The position numbers were made by a program, and so were the translations under genes. The notes under the pieces are model-generated. The model ran no database searches, was not told the DNA's origin, and saw only the letters and a list, made by a program, of their open reading frames with translations. 64,000 bases of DNA from Mesorhizobium sp. C432A (lineage in GTDB: Bacteria; Pseudomonadota; Alphaproteobacteria; Rhizobiales; Rhizobiaceae). Of the stretch, positions 41,638-52,002 are shown piece after piece. Each line of letters begins with the position of its first letter. The stretch's first letter is position 1. The stretch lies in the NCBI RefSeq assembly GCF_030323145.1, contig NZ_CP100470.1, positions 5,869,001 to 5,933,000 on the forward strand, given 5' to 3'.

Positions 41638-42665
41638 ATTCTGTTTCCACCCAATCCCAGCCCGAAACGGCAGCCGATGTCACGGAGCTCGCCAGGCGTG
41701 CGCTCGAACATTGGGGCGTCCGCAACTCTGAGCCGGAACTTCTGAAGCACCGCGAGAACGCCGTCTTCCGCGTGCGGCTGCCGGATGGCCAGCCGGCAGC
41801 CATGCGCATCCACCGGCTCGGCTACCACACGGACGCCGCGCTGCGTTCGGAACTGCAATGGATGGGCTTCCTGCAATCCGCCGGCGTCGCCACGCCGTCT
41901 TGCGTCGCAACACAGGCCGGCGATCCGTTCGTGCTTGTCAGAACGGCCACCTCGGCGCAGCCCCGGCAGGCCGATTGCCTGAGCTGGCTGGAGGGCCGCG
42001 CCGTGGGCGCACGCGGCGTGCCACTGGCCTACACGGCCGACCAGTCGATCCAGATCTTCACGGCGATCGGGCGGACCATCGCCCATATGCACAATGTCAC
42101 TGCCTCGTGGACGCCGCCCGCGGGCTTCGTCCGCCATGCCTGGGACTTCGACGGCTTCTTCGGTGCGAACCCGGTCTGGGGCCGGTTCGAGACCTCGCCC
42201 CTTCTCGATGGTCCTCGCCGCGCGCTGGTCTTGCAGGCGCGCGACAAGGCAGTGAAGGCGCTGTCGGAACATGAGCGCAGCGCGCGCAATTTCGGCATCA
42301 TCCACGCCGATCTGGTGCGCGAAAATGTGCTCATCCATGACAGCGCGGTGCGCATCATCGATTTCGACGATTGCGGCCATGGCTGGCACATGTACGACCT
42401 TGCCGTCGCCCTCTATCAGAACCGCGAGGAGGCGATCTACCCGCTGATCGAAACCGCTTTGCTTGACGGCTACCAGCAAGAGCGTGCGCTGATCCCGCAG
42501 GACATCGCCGCATTGCCTCTATTCGCCGCGTTGCGTGCCTTCGCCTTTCTTGGCTGGGTGCAAAGCCGCGTCGAAGGCGACATCACCAGGGATGTCGGCT
42601 TGCGGATGTCGACCATCGCAGCCGATGTGGTGATTGACTACCTGCGCGGCGAACAGCCCAACTGA
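41634..42665 (+). CDS. APH-family small-molecule kinase (hydroxylysine/ethanolamine/homoserine kinase-like)
   Basis: Aminoglycoside-phosphotransferase-fold kinase, 343 residues. The catalytic loop is FGIIHADLVRENVLI and the metal-binding segment is VRIIDFDDCGHGWHMYDLAVAL. The start is GTG overlapping the phospho-lyase TGA. Tight coupling of a kinase and an AGXT2L-like enzyme parallels the animal hydroxylysine kinase/phospho-lyase pair and fused bacterial ethanolamine versions. Substrate is not proven. Confidence 0.82.
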   Translation: MNSVSTQSQPETAADVTELARRALEHWGVRNSEPELLKHRENAVFRVRLPDGQPAAMRIHRLGYHTDAALRSELQWMGFLQSAGVATPSCVATQAGDPFVLVRTATSAQPRQADCLSWLEGRAVGARGVPLAYTADQSIQIFTAIGRTIAHMHNVTASWTPPAGFVRHAWDFDGFFGANPVWGRFETSPLLDGPRRALVLQARDKAVKALSEHERSARNFGIIHADLVRENVLIHDSAVRIIDFDDCGHGWHMYDLAVALYQNREEAIYPLIETALLDGYQQERALIPQDIAALPLFAALRAFAFLGWVQSRVEGDITRDVGLRMSTIAADVVIDYLRGEQPN

Positions 42666-42682
42666 CGAGCCGATGAGAGCCG

Positions 42683-43489
42683 TCAGCTCTTGGCGAAATG
42701 GATGCTGACCGTTCCCGAGCTGCCGAAGTCGGCGACGATGGTATCGCCGGGCCGCGCCTCGACCGGGCGCACAAACGATCCGGACAGCACCACCTCGCCG
42801 GCCGCGATGGACATGCCGTAGCGGGCGAGCCTGTCCGCCAGCCAGGCAATGCCCATCGCCGGATGGTTGAGCACGCCGGCGCCAAGCCCGGTCTCCTCGA
42901 CCTCCGCATTGCGCGAGACGATGGCGCCGATCCAGCGCATATCGGCTTCATCGGGTCGTTGCGGCCGACCGCCGATGACAATGCCGGCATTGGCGGCGTT
43001 GTCGGAAATCGTATCGAAGAAAGTGCGCGCCTTCTTTGTCTCGGCATTGACGCGTTCGATGCGCGTGTCGAGGATTTCGAGCGCCGGCGTGATATAATCG
43101 GTGGCGTTGAGCACGTCGAAGATGGTCACGCCTGGGCCCCTCAGCGGCGCCTTCATGACGAAGGCTATCTCGGCCTCGACGCGCGGCTGGATGAAGCGGC
43201 CGACGGGTATCGTCGCGCCGTCGTTGAAGAACATGTCGTCGAACAGCACGCCCGAATCCGGCGTGTCGATGGCGAGCGCATATTGCATCGCCTTCGATGT
43301 CAGGCCGATCTTCCAGCCCTTCGGGGTCAGCCCGGCATCGGTCTTGCGTTTCACCAGCGCTGCCTGGACGCGATAGGCATCCTCCATCGTCGCGTCGGGA
43401 AAATCGAGGCTGAGCAGACGGATCTGGCGGCGCGAACGCTCGGCTTCGAACAGCCTTGCCGCGGCATCTTCAACTTGCTCGGGGGTCAC
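42683..43489 (-). CDS. hpaH: 2-oxo-hept-4-ene-1,7-dioate hydratase
   Basis: Hydrates the dienoate formed after decarboxylation in homoprotocatechuate meta-cleavage, 268 residues, the usual length. It belongs to the hydratase/decarboxylase family with [23 protein letters not shown] and [20 protein letters not shown]. The start is a GTG that overlaps the FAH-gene stop (GTGA). Last gene of the minus-strand hpa block. The aldolase that should follow (hpaI) is not in the window. Confidence 0.87.
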   Translation of the reverse strand: MTPEQVEDAAARLFEAERSRRQIRLLSLDFPDATMEDAYRVQAALVKRKTDAGLTPKGWKIGLTSKAMQYALAIDTPDSGVLFDDMFFNDGATIPVGRFIQPRVEAEIAFVMKAPLRGPGVTIFDVLNATDYITPALEILDTRIERVNAETKKARTFFDTISDNAANAGIVIGGRPQRPDEADMRWIGAIVSRNAEVEETGLGAGVLNHPAMGIAWLADRLARYGMSIAAGEVVLSGSFVRPVEARPGDTIVADFGSSGTVSIHFAKS

Positions 43490-44361
43490 GATGCTGCCTC
43501 GTCGACGACCCCGTTGCGGAGCACGCCGATGCCGTCGGCTTCGACTTCGATCACGTCGCCCGGCTTCAGCCAGATCGGCGGGTCGAAGCGGGCGCCGGCG
43601 CCGGTCGGCGTACCGGTGACGATGATATCGCCTGGCACCAGCGTGGTGAAGGTGGAGACATAGGCGATGATCTTGCGGAACGAGAAGATCATCCGGCTGG
43701 TGCGGTCCTGCTGGCGCAATTCGCCATTGACGCGGGTGGTCAGCGCGATGTCGGCAATCTGCGCCTCGTCGGTGAACGGCACCAGCCACGGACCGAGCGA
43801 GCCGGTGCGGTCGAAATTCTTGCCCTGCGTGACGTTGAACTTGGCGTGCCGTACCCAATCGCGAATGGTGCCTTCGTTGCACAGGGATAGTGCCGCGATA
43901 TGGTCAAGCGCATCCCTCTCGGCGATGCGTCGTCCACCCTTGCCGATGACGATGACGATCTCGCCCTCATAGTCCAGCTGCGGCGATTCCGGCGGCCGCA
44001 CCAGCGGCGCGTCGTGGCCGACGAAGGAGCGGGGGAAGCGGATGAACAGCGACGGGTTGGAAGGCGCGGCCTGGCCGTCCTTGTACTCTTCGTTGCGGTC
44101 CGGGTAGTTGACGCCGACGCAGATGATCTTTTCCGGCGACGGCAGAGGGATTTCATAAGCGATGGCGCCGACTGGAAAATCGACGGCGTAGGCTTCGGCC
44201 TCTTCCGCCAGCCGCCGTAGCACGCCGGCCTCGATCACTTCGCGCAGCGTCGGCCACTGGCTGTGCCGCGCCGACAGGTCGACGACGCCCTTATCTGTGA
44301 CCACGCCATAGCGCGTCTTGCCGCCGACGGTGAAGGTGGCGAGCCGCCCAGGTGCAGTCAT
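43486..44361 (-). CDS. hpaG: Fumarylacetoacetate-hydrolase-family isomerase/decarboxylase (HpaG-like)
   Basis: Likely acts on 5-oxopent-3-ene-1,2,5-tricarboxylate (decarboxylation) in the homoprotocatechuate pathway. It is a single FAH domain of 291 residues, whereas E. coli HpaG is about 430 residues with two FAH domains. Motifs are KIICVGVNYPDRNEEY, the metal-binding glutamates in LDYEGEIVIVIGKGG, and VTGTPTGAGARFDPPIWLKP. GGAG lies eight bases before ATG 44361. The isomerase step is covered by hpaF, so this may do only the decarboxylation. Confidence 0.82.
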   Translation of the reverse strand: MTAPGRLATFTVGGKTRYGVVTDKGVVDLSARHSQWPTLREVIEAGVLRRLAEEAEAYAVDFPVGAIAYEIPLPSPEKIICVGVNYPDRNEEYKDGQAAPSNPSLFIRFPRSFVGHDAPLVRPPESPQLDYEGEIVIVIGKGGRRIAERDALDHIAALSLCNEGTIRDWVRHAKFNVTQGKNFDRTGSLGPWLVPFTDEAQIADIALTTRVNGELRQQDRTSRMIFSFRKIIAYVSTFTTLVPGDIIVTGTPTGAGARFDPPIWLKPGDVIEVEADGIGVLRNGVVDEAAS

Positions 44362-44390
44362 CCCGGTCTCCGTCAGGTTCGCGTCTGTGG

Positions 44391-45371
44391 TCACGGTGCG
44401 ATGATCGGCGACGCCGTCAAATCCGGTTGGCGTGCGGCCGCGCCGGCAAAGGTGCTGCCCTCCTCGAACCAGCTTTTCGGCGCCGGCGCGCCCCACAGCG
44501 TCTGGCGCTGCGGGTCCTTGAGGTCCCACTTGATCGGCTCCAGATCCGGATCGACCGTCTGGTAGTCCGAGCAGTAGATCTCGATGCGGTGATTGTCCGG
44601 GTCTCTGACATAGAGGAAGAAGGCGTTGGAAATGCCATGCCGGCCGGGGCCGCGCTCGATATTTGCGAGGTAACCCGTCGTCGCCATCAGATCGAGCAGG
44701 TCGATGATGTTGAGCGGTGTCGGCACCCAGAAGGCGACGTGATGCAGGCGCGGACCCACACCGTTGGTGAAGGCGATGTCGTGGACGCCGCCCTTGCGGT
44801 GCGTCCAGGCCGCCCACAGCTTTCCGCTACTGGCATCCTCGGTGTATTCGGTGACGCGGAAGCCAAGCTCGTTGTAGAAGGCGACGGACTCGTCGACATT
44901 GGGCGAGAAGCAGTTGAAGTGGTCGATGCGCAGCGGCTTCACGCCCTTGTAGAGCGCATATTTCTGATGAATCGGCGGCAGCCTTTCCATTTGGGCAAAG
45001 AACTCGAGCGGAATGCCGTGCGGGTCGCGGGTGCGGAAGGTGCGCGACTGGTACGGTCGCTCGACCCACTCGACCGGCAGGCCTTTTGCCTTGAAGAAGT
45101 GCTCGGCCTTGTCGAGATCCTCATCCGAGAAAACCTTGAAGCCGAGATCGCGTGCTTCGGCGCTGCCGGCCCTCTTCAGCACGATGCAGTGGTGTCCGCG
45201 CTCTTCCAGGGCCCTTAGATAGATGGCGTCCGATGTCTCGTCGGTAACCTGCAGGCCGAGCGTGTCGACATAGAAGGCGCGGGATTTCGCAAGGTCGGTG
45301 GCCGCCAGTTCGACATGGCTGAGGCGCACGATGTTGAAGGCGGGATAGAGGTTTGGTTTGGGCAGTGGCAT
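44391..45371 (-). CDS. hpaD: 3,4-dihydroxyphenylacetate 2,3-dioxygenase
   Basis: Extradiol ring-cleavage dioxygenase of the vicinal oxygen chelate (glyoxalase) fold, 326 residues. Two domains are visible (LSHVELAATDLAKSRAFYVD and IDHFNCFSPNVDESVAFYNE). Likely Fe/Mn ligands are the histidine of LHHVAFW and the glutamate of NHRIEIY, with the first histidine in the second-domain IDHF. It opens homoprotocatechuate to 5-carboxymethyl-2-hydroxymuconate semialdehyde, the substrate of the adjacent hpaE product. Confidence 0.9.
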   Translation of the reverse strand: MPLPKPNLYPAFNIVRLSHVELAATDLAKSRAFYVDTLGLQVTDETSDAIYLRALEERGHHCIVLKRAGSAEARDLGFKVFSDEDLDKAEHFFKAKGLPVEWVERPYQSRTFRTRDPHGIPLEFFAQMERLPPIHQKYALYKGVKPLRIDHFNCFSPNVDESVAFYNELGFRVTEYTEDASSGKLWAAWTHRKGGVHDIAFTNGVGPRLHHVAFWVPTPLNIIDLLDLMATTGYLANIERGPGRHGISNAFFLYVRDPDNHRIEIYCSDYQTVDPDLEPIKWDLKDPQRQTLWGAPAPKSWFEEGSTFAGAAARQPDLTASPIIAP

Positions 45372-45385
45372 GCGATGTCCTCCGG

Positions 45386-46903
<1,518 letters not shown>

Positions 46904-46914
46904 ATCAGCTTCCG

Positions 46915-47301
46915 TCACTTGCCGCGCAGTCGCGGGTGGATTGCATTTTTCTTCCAGCTCAGGACCGGATCGATTTCCCTGATCTCCAGGGAAAGAGCGA
47001 AATGCGGGGTCTCGAACAGGGGGGCGAGGTATTCGCTCACGGCGGAGAAGACCGCCTCCCCGGTTCGTCTCTTGTTCTCGGCACTGCGGCCGGTTCCAAT
47101 GCGAAACGACATGTCGAGAAAGGCGTTTTCCGGTAAGCTGTCGGCGATCGCATAGGCCTCCGCGCGGAAGGCCCGCACCCGCACCGCGCCGGTTTCAAAC
47201 AGCCCGGTGCCGAGCACGGTGCGCAACACCAGCGCGCACAATTCGCTCATGTCGACCTTGGCATCGAGGTTGGCCGAATACTCGATGGAAAAGTGAGGCA
47301 C
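46915..47301 (-). CDS. hpaF: 5-carboxymethyl-2-hydroxymuconate delta-isomerase
   Basis: Small tautomerase-superfamily enzyme of 128 residues. A GTG start at 47301 with GGGGAG nine bases upstream places proline directly after the initiator (PHFSIEYSANLD), giving the catalytic N-terminal Pro1 the family needs. The longer open frame upstream lacks this and is rejected. It isomerises the hpaE product. First gene of the minus-strand hpaFEDGH block, facing hpaR across a palindromic operator. Confidence 0.9.
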   Translation of the reverse strand: MPHFSIEYSANLDAKVDMSELCALVLRTVLGTGLFETGAVRVRAFRAEAYAIADSLPENAFLDMSFRIGTGRSAENKRRTGEAVFSAVSEYLAPLFETPHFALSLEIREIDPVLSWKKNAIHPRLRGK

Positions 47302-47332
47302 CGCGTCTCGCTCCCCGTATTGTTCCACTGCT

Positions 47333-47352
47333 GTAGTTAACGCGTTAATTAC
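47333..47352. promoter_or_regulatory. Candidate HpaR operator
   Basis: A perfect 12-bp palindrome TTAACGCGTTAA (47337-47348) sits inside a 20-bp dyad GTA-N14-TAC, 32 bp upstream of the hpaF start and between hpaF and the divergent hpaR. MarR-family regulators bind this kind of AT-flanked palindrome. HpaR as the binder is inference from position. Confidence 0.65.
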
Positions 47353-47469
47353 ATGCAGCATCACTGAAGTCAAGCCTTGCATCCAAGTTGAGGCGACGAT
47401 ACGGGATGGAAAGGTCAGGTTTTGGCGTGCGGTCCCGCCGACCGCCCGCATCATTGGGGACGCTGCTTC

Positions 47470-47898
47470 TTGCTGCCTGAAAACACCCGTCGTTCTCTGC
47501 CGATGGCGCTGCTCCATGCCCGCGAAGTGGTGATGGCGCGGTTTCGTCCAATGCTGGCGGCGCATGATGTGACCGAACAGCAATGGCGCGTGCTGCGCGT
47601 TCTGAGCGAGGCCGGCCCTGTCGAGGCGACGGAACTTGCCGATCGCGCTTCGGTGCTGCCGCCCAGCCTGACACGCATCATCAAGACGCTCGAGGGCCGA
47701 AAATTCATCACCCGCAACAAGGCGGAAGGCGATGGCCGCCGTGTCGTGCTGACGATCGCCCCGGCGGGTTCCGCCCTGATCGATGCCTTGTCGCCGGAAC
47801 GCCTCGTCATCTACCGCGACATCGAACAGCGCTTCGGACATGAGAGGCTCGAGCAATTGCTCGATCTGCTGGAGAGCCTGATCGCCGGCGAGAGCTGA
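47470..47898 (+). CDS. hpaR: Homoprotocatechuate degradation repressor, MarR family
   Basis: Winged-helix repressor of about 142 residues. The family N-terminus (RRSLPMALLHAREVVMARFRP) leads into VTEQQWRVLRVLSEAGPVEA, ELADRASVLPPSLTRIIKTL and the basic wing KAEGDGRRVVLTI. A TTG start at 47470 is chosen because the conserved region begins just after it and GGGGA is upstream. An ATG at 47422 or 47503 cannot be excluded. It probably represses hpaFEDGH from the 47333-47352 site and is released by pathway aromatics. Confidence 0.85.
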   Translation: MLPENTRRSLPMALLHAREVVMARFRPMLAAHDVTEQQWRVLRVLSEAGPVEATELADRASVLPPSLTRIIKTLEGRKFITRNKAEGDGRRVVLTIAPAGSALIDALSPERLVIYRDIEQRFGHERLEQLLDLLESLIAGES

Positions 47899-47908
47899 TT
47901 GCTGCGGC

Positions 47909-48418
47909 TCAGCCGCCAAAGCTGCCAAGCCGCGTCGGCTGCGTGTAATTGCGGTCGACATAGAGCAAGGCCGAGCCGCCGCTGCCGTGCCTGACGTCGA
48001 TAACGCGGCCGATCATGACATTATGCGTGCCGACGATGTGCACATCCTCGATCTCGCAATCGAAATTGACGATCGCATCGGACAGCGCTGGCGTCCCCGA
48101 GGTCAGCGTTTGCCAGCGCGCCGCCGAATAGCGTGCCTCCATGTCCCTGGTCGCGCCGGCGAACTTGCCGGCCAGGTGCATATGGTCATGCGTCAGCACG
48201 TTGACGCAGAAGCGCCGGTTGGCGAGAAACATGGCCGCCTGCGTCGAGCGGCCGTTCATGCACACCAGCAGTGTCGGAGGTTCGTCCGACACACTGCACA
48301 TGGCGGTGGCGGTGAAGCCGCCGCGCCCGGCCGGGCCATCTGTCGTGACGATGTTGACCGGCGCGCAGACCCTTGCCATGGCGTCGCGGAAATCGGCCTT
48401 CGAAATCTGCGTGGCCAT
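47909..48418 (-). CDS. hpaC: 4-hydroxyphenylacetate 3-monooxygenase, flavin reductase component
   Basis: Supplies reduced flavin to HpaB, 169 residues, of the DIM6/NTAB flavin reductase family. Typical blocks are VCAPVNIVTTDGPAGRGGFTATAMCSVS, ANRRFCVNVL and FDCEIEDVHIVGTHNVMIGRV. Six bases separate it from hpaB, in the same direction. Converges on hpaR with a 10-bp gap. Confidence 0.9.
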   Translation of the reverse strand: MATQISKADFRDAMARVCAPVNIVTTDGPAGRGGFTATAMCSVSDEPPTLLVCMNGRSTQAAMFLANRRFCVNVLTHDHMHLAGKFAGATRDMEARYSAARWQTLTSGTPALSDAIVNFDCEIEDVHIVGTHNVMIGRVIDVRHGSGGSALLYVDRNYTQPTRLGSFGG

Positions 48419-48424
48419 CTGACA

Positions 48425-49969
48425 TCACCCCGCCGATGAAGCGAGCGGATTGAGCCAGGTATCTCCCGTCCAGCCATTCTCGTCATAGTCGGCCATGCAG
48501 GTATCGACCAGTTCTTCCATGGCCTTCAGCCGGCCGCCGCGTTCGGCGCCCTTCAGCACCTGCAGCCGCACCTCTTCCGGCGCACCGGCATAGTTGAGTT
48601 CGTAGAGCGCGTGGCGGCCGCCGAACTCGGTGCCGGTCGCGTCCCACAACAGTTTCATGATCTTGATGCGCTCGACATGGCCCATGTCGTTGGAACCGCG
48701 CACATACTGCGCGAGGTATTTGTCGATCTCGGGATTGTTGAAGTCGCGCACCGATGACGGCAGGTAGATCAAGCCGGAGGCGATCACCCGGCGCACCGTG
48801 TCGATGACGCGCGGATAGGCTTCCGACATGAAAGTCCGGTAGGCAAGGGCTGCTTCCAGGTTGGGCAGGACAGCGCCATTCGCCCAGGGGATCGGATTGT
48901 AGGCCATGGCGTTGGAAAAGCTCCAGAACATGTGCCTGAGCGCGATGACCTCGCCCAGCGCCGCCTGGTTGCCGCGGAAGGCATCGCCGCCGGTGGCGCG
49001 CAGCGCCTTTGCCAGCAGGCCGGCGAGGAAGTCGAGCTTGACGGCAAAGCGTGTGCAGCCCTGGAAGCAATAGCCATGCATGAAGCCCGAAGCCGGATGG
49101 AAGGACAGGATTTTCTGCGCCTCGCGCAGCACCAGCACGTCCTCCCAGGGGATGAAGACATTGTCGAGCACCAGGATGGCATCGTTCTCGTCGAAGCGCG
49201 ACGACAACGGATAGTCGAACGGAGCCGCCGCCGTGTTGGCCGTCTGCTCATAGGAGACGCGGCAGAACATCTTTACCCCCGGCGCATTCATCGGCACGAT
49301 GAACATGACCGACAGCGACGGATCTTCGGTGACCGTCGCCGAACTCTGCGCCAGGAAATTGTAGTGGGTCAGCGCCGAGGACGTCGCCACCACCTTGGCG
49401 CCGGAGACATAGATGCCGGCGTCGGTCTCCTTGGTGATGTGGACGAAGACATCCTTCACCTGTTCGGCCGGCTTGTGGCGGTCGATCGGCGGGTTGACGA
49501 TGGCGTGGTTCATGAACAGCACGGCTTCCTGCGCACGCTTGTGCCAGGCGAGCGCATTGTCCTTGAACGGGCCGTACCAGTCGGCATTGGCGCCGAGCGT
49601 GTTCATCAGTGCCGCCTTGTAATCGGGCGTGCGGCCCATCCAGCCATAGGACATGCGTGACCACTCGGCGATCGCGGTCTGCTGGGCCGCGAGTTCGCCG
49701 GAGGATTTGGCGACGCGGAAATATTTGTGGGTGTAGCCGCCCGAACCGGTATCGGTAGGCGAGGTCAGCGTGCCCTGCCGCTTGGGATCGTGCAGCGCAT
49801 CATAGAGGCGCGCCAGCGACCGCGCCGAATTGCGCATCGCCGGATGGGTGGTGACATCGGCGATGCGCTCGCCGTTGATGTAGACCTCGCGGCCGTCGCG
49901 CAAGCTCTCCAGATACTCGGCCCCGGTGAACGGGCGCCCATTGTCGGCACGAAAGTCTTCCGATCGCAT
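48425..49969 (-). CDS. hpaB: 4-hydroxyphenylacetate 3-monooxygenase, oxygenase component
   Basis: Hydroxylates 4-hydroxyphenylacetate to 3,4-dihydroxyphenylacetate using FADH2 from HpaC, 514 residues. It shows the acyl-CoA-dehydrogenase-like fold blocks of the family: FTGAEYLESLRDGREVYINGERI at the N-terminus, RTPDYKAALMNTLGANADWYG, SSALTHYNFLAQSSATVTED and PWEDVLVLRE. First gene of the hpaBC unit, divergent from hpaA across 92 bp. Confidence 0.94.
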   Translation of the reverse strand: MRSEDFRADNGRPFTGAEYLESLRDGREVYINGERIADVTTHPAMRNSARSLARLYDALHDPKRQGTLTSPTDTGSGGYTHKYFRVAKSSGELAAQQTAIAEWSRMSYGWMGRTPDYKAALMNTLGANADWYGPFKDNALAWHKRAQEAVLFMNHAIVNPPIDRHKPAEQVKDVFVHITKETDAGIYVSGAKVVATSSALTHYNFLAQSSATVTEDPSLSVMFIVPMNAPGVKMFCRVSYEQTANTAAAPFDYPLSSRFDENDAILVLDNVFIPWEDVLVLREAQKILSFHPASGFMHGYCFQGCTRFAVKLDFLAGLLAKALRATGGDAFRGNQAALGEVIALRHMFWSFSNAMAYNPIPWANGAVLPNLEAALAYRTFMSEAYPRVIDTVRRVIASGLIYLPSSVRDFNNPEIDKYLAQYVRGSNDMGHVERIKIMKLLWDATGTEFGGRHALYELNYAGAPEEVRLQVLKGAERGGRLKAMEELVDTCMADYDENGWTGDTWLNPLASSAG

Positions 49970-50014
49970 GATGTTCCTCCACTTATGGCATCAACTCTAG
50001 CGCTCCTGGCAAGG

Positions 50015-50043
50015 ATCGGTTAGGACGTAACGGCAAAACCGAT
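50015..50043. promoter_or_regulatory. Inverted repeat in hpaB-hpaA divergent promoter
   Basis: ATCGGTT (50015-50021) and AACCGAT (50037-50043) form a perfect 7-bp inverted repeat with a 15-bp spacer, 18 bp upstream of hpaA and 45 bp upstream of hpaB. It is the only notable dyad in the 92-bp gap, so a candidate for HpaA or another regulator. Confidence 0.45.
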
Positions 50044-50061
50044 TGGACTTTTTCCGGCGCC

Positions 50062-50931
50062 ATGAGCCTCAATTCCATTCCTGATTTCTTTGTCTATGGC
50101 GAGCCGGTGCGGCCGCTTGATGTCGGCTTCCTGCATGTCGAGACGGTGCTTGCGCGCAGCAACATTCATCTCGGCCAGGTTGCCGCGCACAAGCATCCGC
50201 AAATGGGCCAGATCACCTACTGGACCAGCGGCTCCGGCACCTACCGCATCGAAGACCAATCCTGGGACTTTTCGGCACCGGCCGTCAGCTTCGTGCCGAG
50301 CACCATCGTGCATGGCTTCTCGATCGGGCCCGGCACCGACGCCATCGTCGTTTCGGTCGCCGATGATGCGCTTGCGGCAATAGCCGCTCACAGCCTGCTG
50401 CCATTGGACCGGCCGGTCTTTGCCGATAGCCTTCCTCAGCACGTCGCGTGGAAAAGGCTGGCGGCGGTGCTGGAGATGATCGCCGCCGAATATGCCGAGG
50501 CGCAGGCCGGCAGTGACAAGACCCTGCCGGCGCTGATCGCCGTCGCGCTCTCGCACATCGCGCGCCTTGGTCCCGAGGTAATGGATGCCACCGGTTCTTC
50601 CGATGCTGCATTGGCGCGCGGCTTGCGCCGTCTGGTCGATGCGCATTTCCGCGACAACTGGCCCGTCGACCGCTACGTCGGGGCGCTGGCCACGACACCG
50701 CATCTTCTCGACAAGGCCGCCCATACGGTGCTTGGCAGCGGCGTCAAGCGGCTCATGGGCGAGCGACGGTTGCTGGAGGCCAAGCGGTTGCTGCTGTTCA
50801 CCGTGCGCACCGTCGAGGACATCGCCTACGAAATCGGCTTCGAAGATCCGGCCTATTTCTCACGCTTCTTCCGGGAGCGGGTTGGCCAGGCGCCCGCCGC
50901 CTGGCGCCGCGCGCAGCTGGGGCAGAGTTGA
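50062..50931 (+). CDS. hpaA: AraC-family activator of 4-hydroxyphenylacetate hydroxylase genes
   Basis: Regulator of 289 residues. An N-terminal cupin-like sensing domain (SNIHLGQVAAHKHPQMGQITYWTSG) is followed by a C-terminal AraC DNA-binding domain (HTVLGSGVKRLMGERRLLEAKR, DIAYEIGFEDPAYFSRFFRERVG). Its place next to hpaBC fits the known activator HpaA, which responds to 4-hydroxyphenylacetate. The C-terminal half is the more conserved part. Confidence 0.88.
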   Translation: MSLNSIPDFFVYGEPVRPLDVGFLHVETVLARSNIHLGQVAAHKHPQMGQITYWTSGSGTYRIEDQSWDFSAPAVSFVPSTIVHGFSIGPGTDAIVVSVADDALAAIAAHSLLPLDRPVFADSLPQHVAWKRLAAVLEMIAAEYAEAQAGSDKTLPALIAVALSHIARLGPEVMDATGSSDAALARGLRRLVDAHFRDNWPVDRYVGALATTPHLLDKAAHTVLGSGVKRLMGERRLLEAKRLLLFTVRTVEDIAYEIGFEDPAYFSRFFRERVGQAPAAWRRAQLGQS

Positions 50932-51105
50932 AGCTTCCGCGCCGGCCAGGATCAGGCGTTTGGGCCGACACGCCGGCCAGGCACGGCGCCGCCGAGTTGA
51001 TCCACCTGTTGATAGGTGTTGCCGCGCAGCATCACCCCGCACGGCGCGGCGCATCGAGATTGATGTCGCCGCGAAACTTGCTGGTGTTTTTTGTCGCTTC
51101 CAAAC

Positions 51106-51122
51106 GGTTCGTTATTTGAACC
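51106..51122. promoter_or_regulatory. Candidate IclR operator GGTTCGTTATTTGAACC
   Basis: Inverted repeat GGTTC-N7-GAACC, 75 bp upstream of the second IclR gene. It matches the site at 36112-36128 in 16 of 17 bases, including the asymmetric spacer. Confidence 0.7.
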
Positions 51123-51197
51123 ACCAATTTACGTGCTATGAGCGGACTGCAAGGTGGATTGGCTTCCGTCCCATGCGAAGTATCTTGAGGATGCACG

Positions 51198-51944
51198 ATG
51201 AGCACAGTCGGCAAAGCGATATCGCTGTTGGAGCAGTTCACGCTCGGCGAACCGGAGATCGGCCTGTCCGAGCTCGCCCGCAAAACCGGCCTCGACAAGG
51301 CAACGGCGCGGCGCCTGCTGATGGCGCTGGCCGACCACCGCCTGATCGAACAAGAGCCGGCAAGCCGCCGCTACCGGCTCGGCGCCGGCCTGTCGCGGCT
51401 GGCCCGCTTTCGCGACGCGCATTTTCCCTTCGTGCGCGTGGCAGCACCTGTGGTTCGCGAGCTGGCGCTGGAAACCGGCGAGACGGTGCATCTGTCGGAA
51501 TTCAGCGCCGGCGCACTGCTGACGGTCCATGTCGAGCTCTCGGCAAAGGCCAACCGGGTCAATGTCGATGTCGGCCAGGTGCTGCCCTTGCACGGCACCG
51601 CCTCCGGCATCGCCTTTCTCGCCGCTTCGCCTCGGGAAGCGGCCGAGGCCTATGTCGACAAGCCGTTGCCGACCTTCACGCCACACACGGTGACGCAGCC
51701 CGAAAGGCTGATGAAGGCGATCCGGCTTGCCGCCAAGCGCGGCTATTCCTCGAGCTCCCAAGGCTATGAAGAAGGCGTGCACAGCATAGCCGCGGCAATC
51801 CTCGGCTCCGATGGGCGTCCTCTCGGTGCGCTCGCGGTGGCCTCGCCTGTGTCACGCGCCGATGACAGCATGGCAGCCAGCCAGGGCGAAGCGGTGATCC
51901 AGGCGGCGCGGCTGATTTCAGCGCGCCTGGCCGGCGAAGCCTGA
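51198..51944 (+). CDS. IclR-family transcriptional regulator (paralogue of the 36214 gene)
   Basis: Regulator of 248 residues. It has HTH blocks GLSELARKTGLDKATARRLL and RRYRLGAGLSRLARFRD, and effector-domain blocks GETVHLSEFSAGALLTVHVE, VLPLHGTASGIAFLA and GYEEGVHSIAAAI. It is similar over its whole length to the IclR protein at 36214 and has the same upstream palindrome, so the two may share a regulon. No structural gene lies directly with it; the next downstream sequence is a degenerate AraC fragment. Confidence 0.92.
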   Translation: MSTVGKAISLLEQFTLGEPEIGLSELARKTGLDKATARRLLMALADHRLIEQEPASRRYRLGAGLSRLARFRDAHFPFVRVAAPVVRELALETGETVHLSEFSAGALLTVHVELSAKANRVNVDVGQVLPLHGTASGIAFLAASPREAAEAYVDKPLPTFTPHTVTQPERLMKAIRLAAKRGYSSSSQGYEEGVHSIAAAILGSDGRPLGALAVASPVSRADDSMAASQGEAVIQAARLISARLAGEA

Positions 51945-52002
51945 CATCTCTACCGTCGCAGGGGAGATGATTAGCGGGTTAAGTTCCCAGCGGCGCACCG
52001 GC

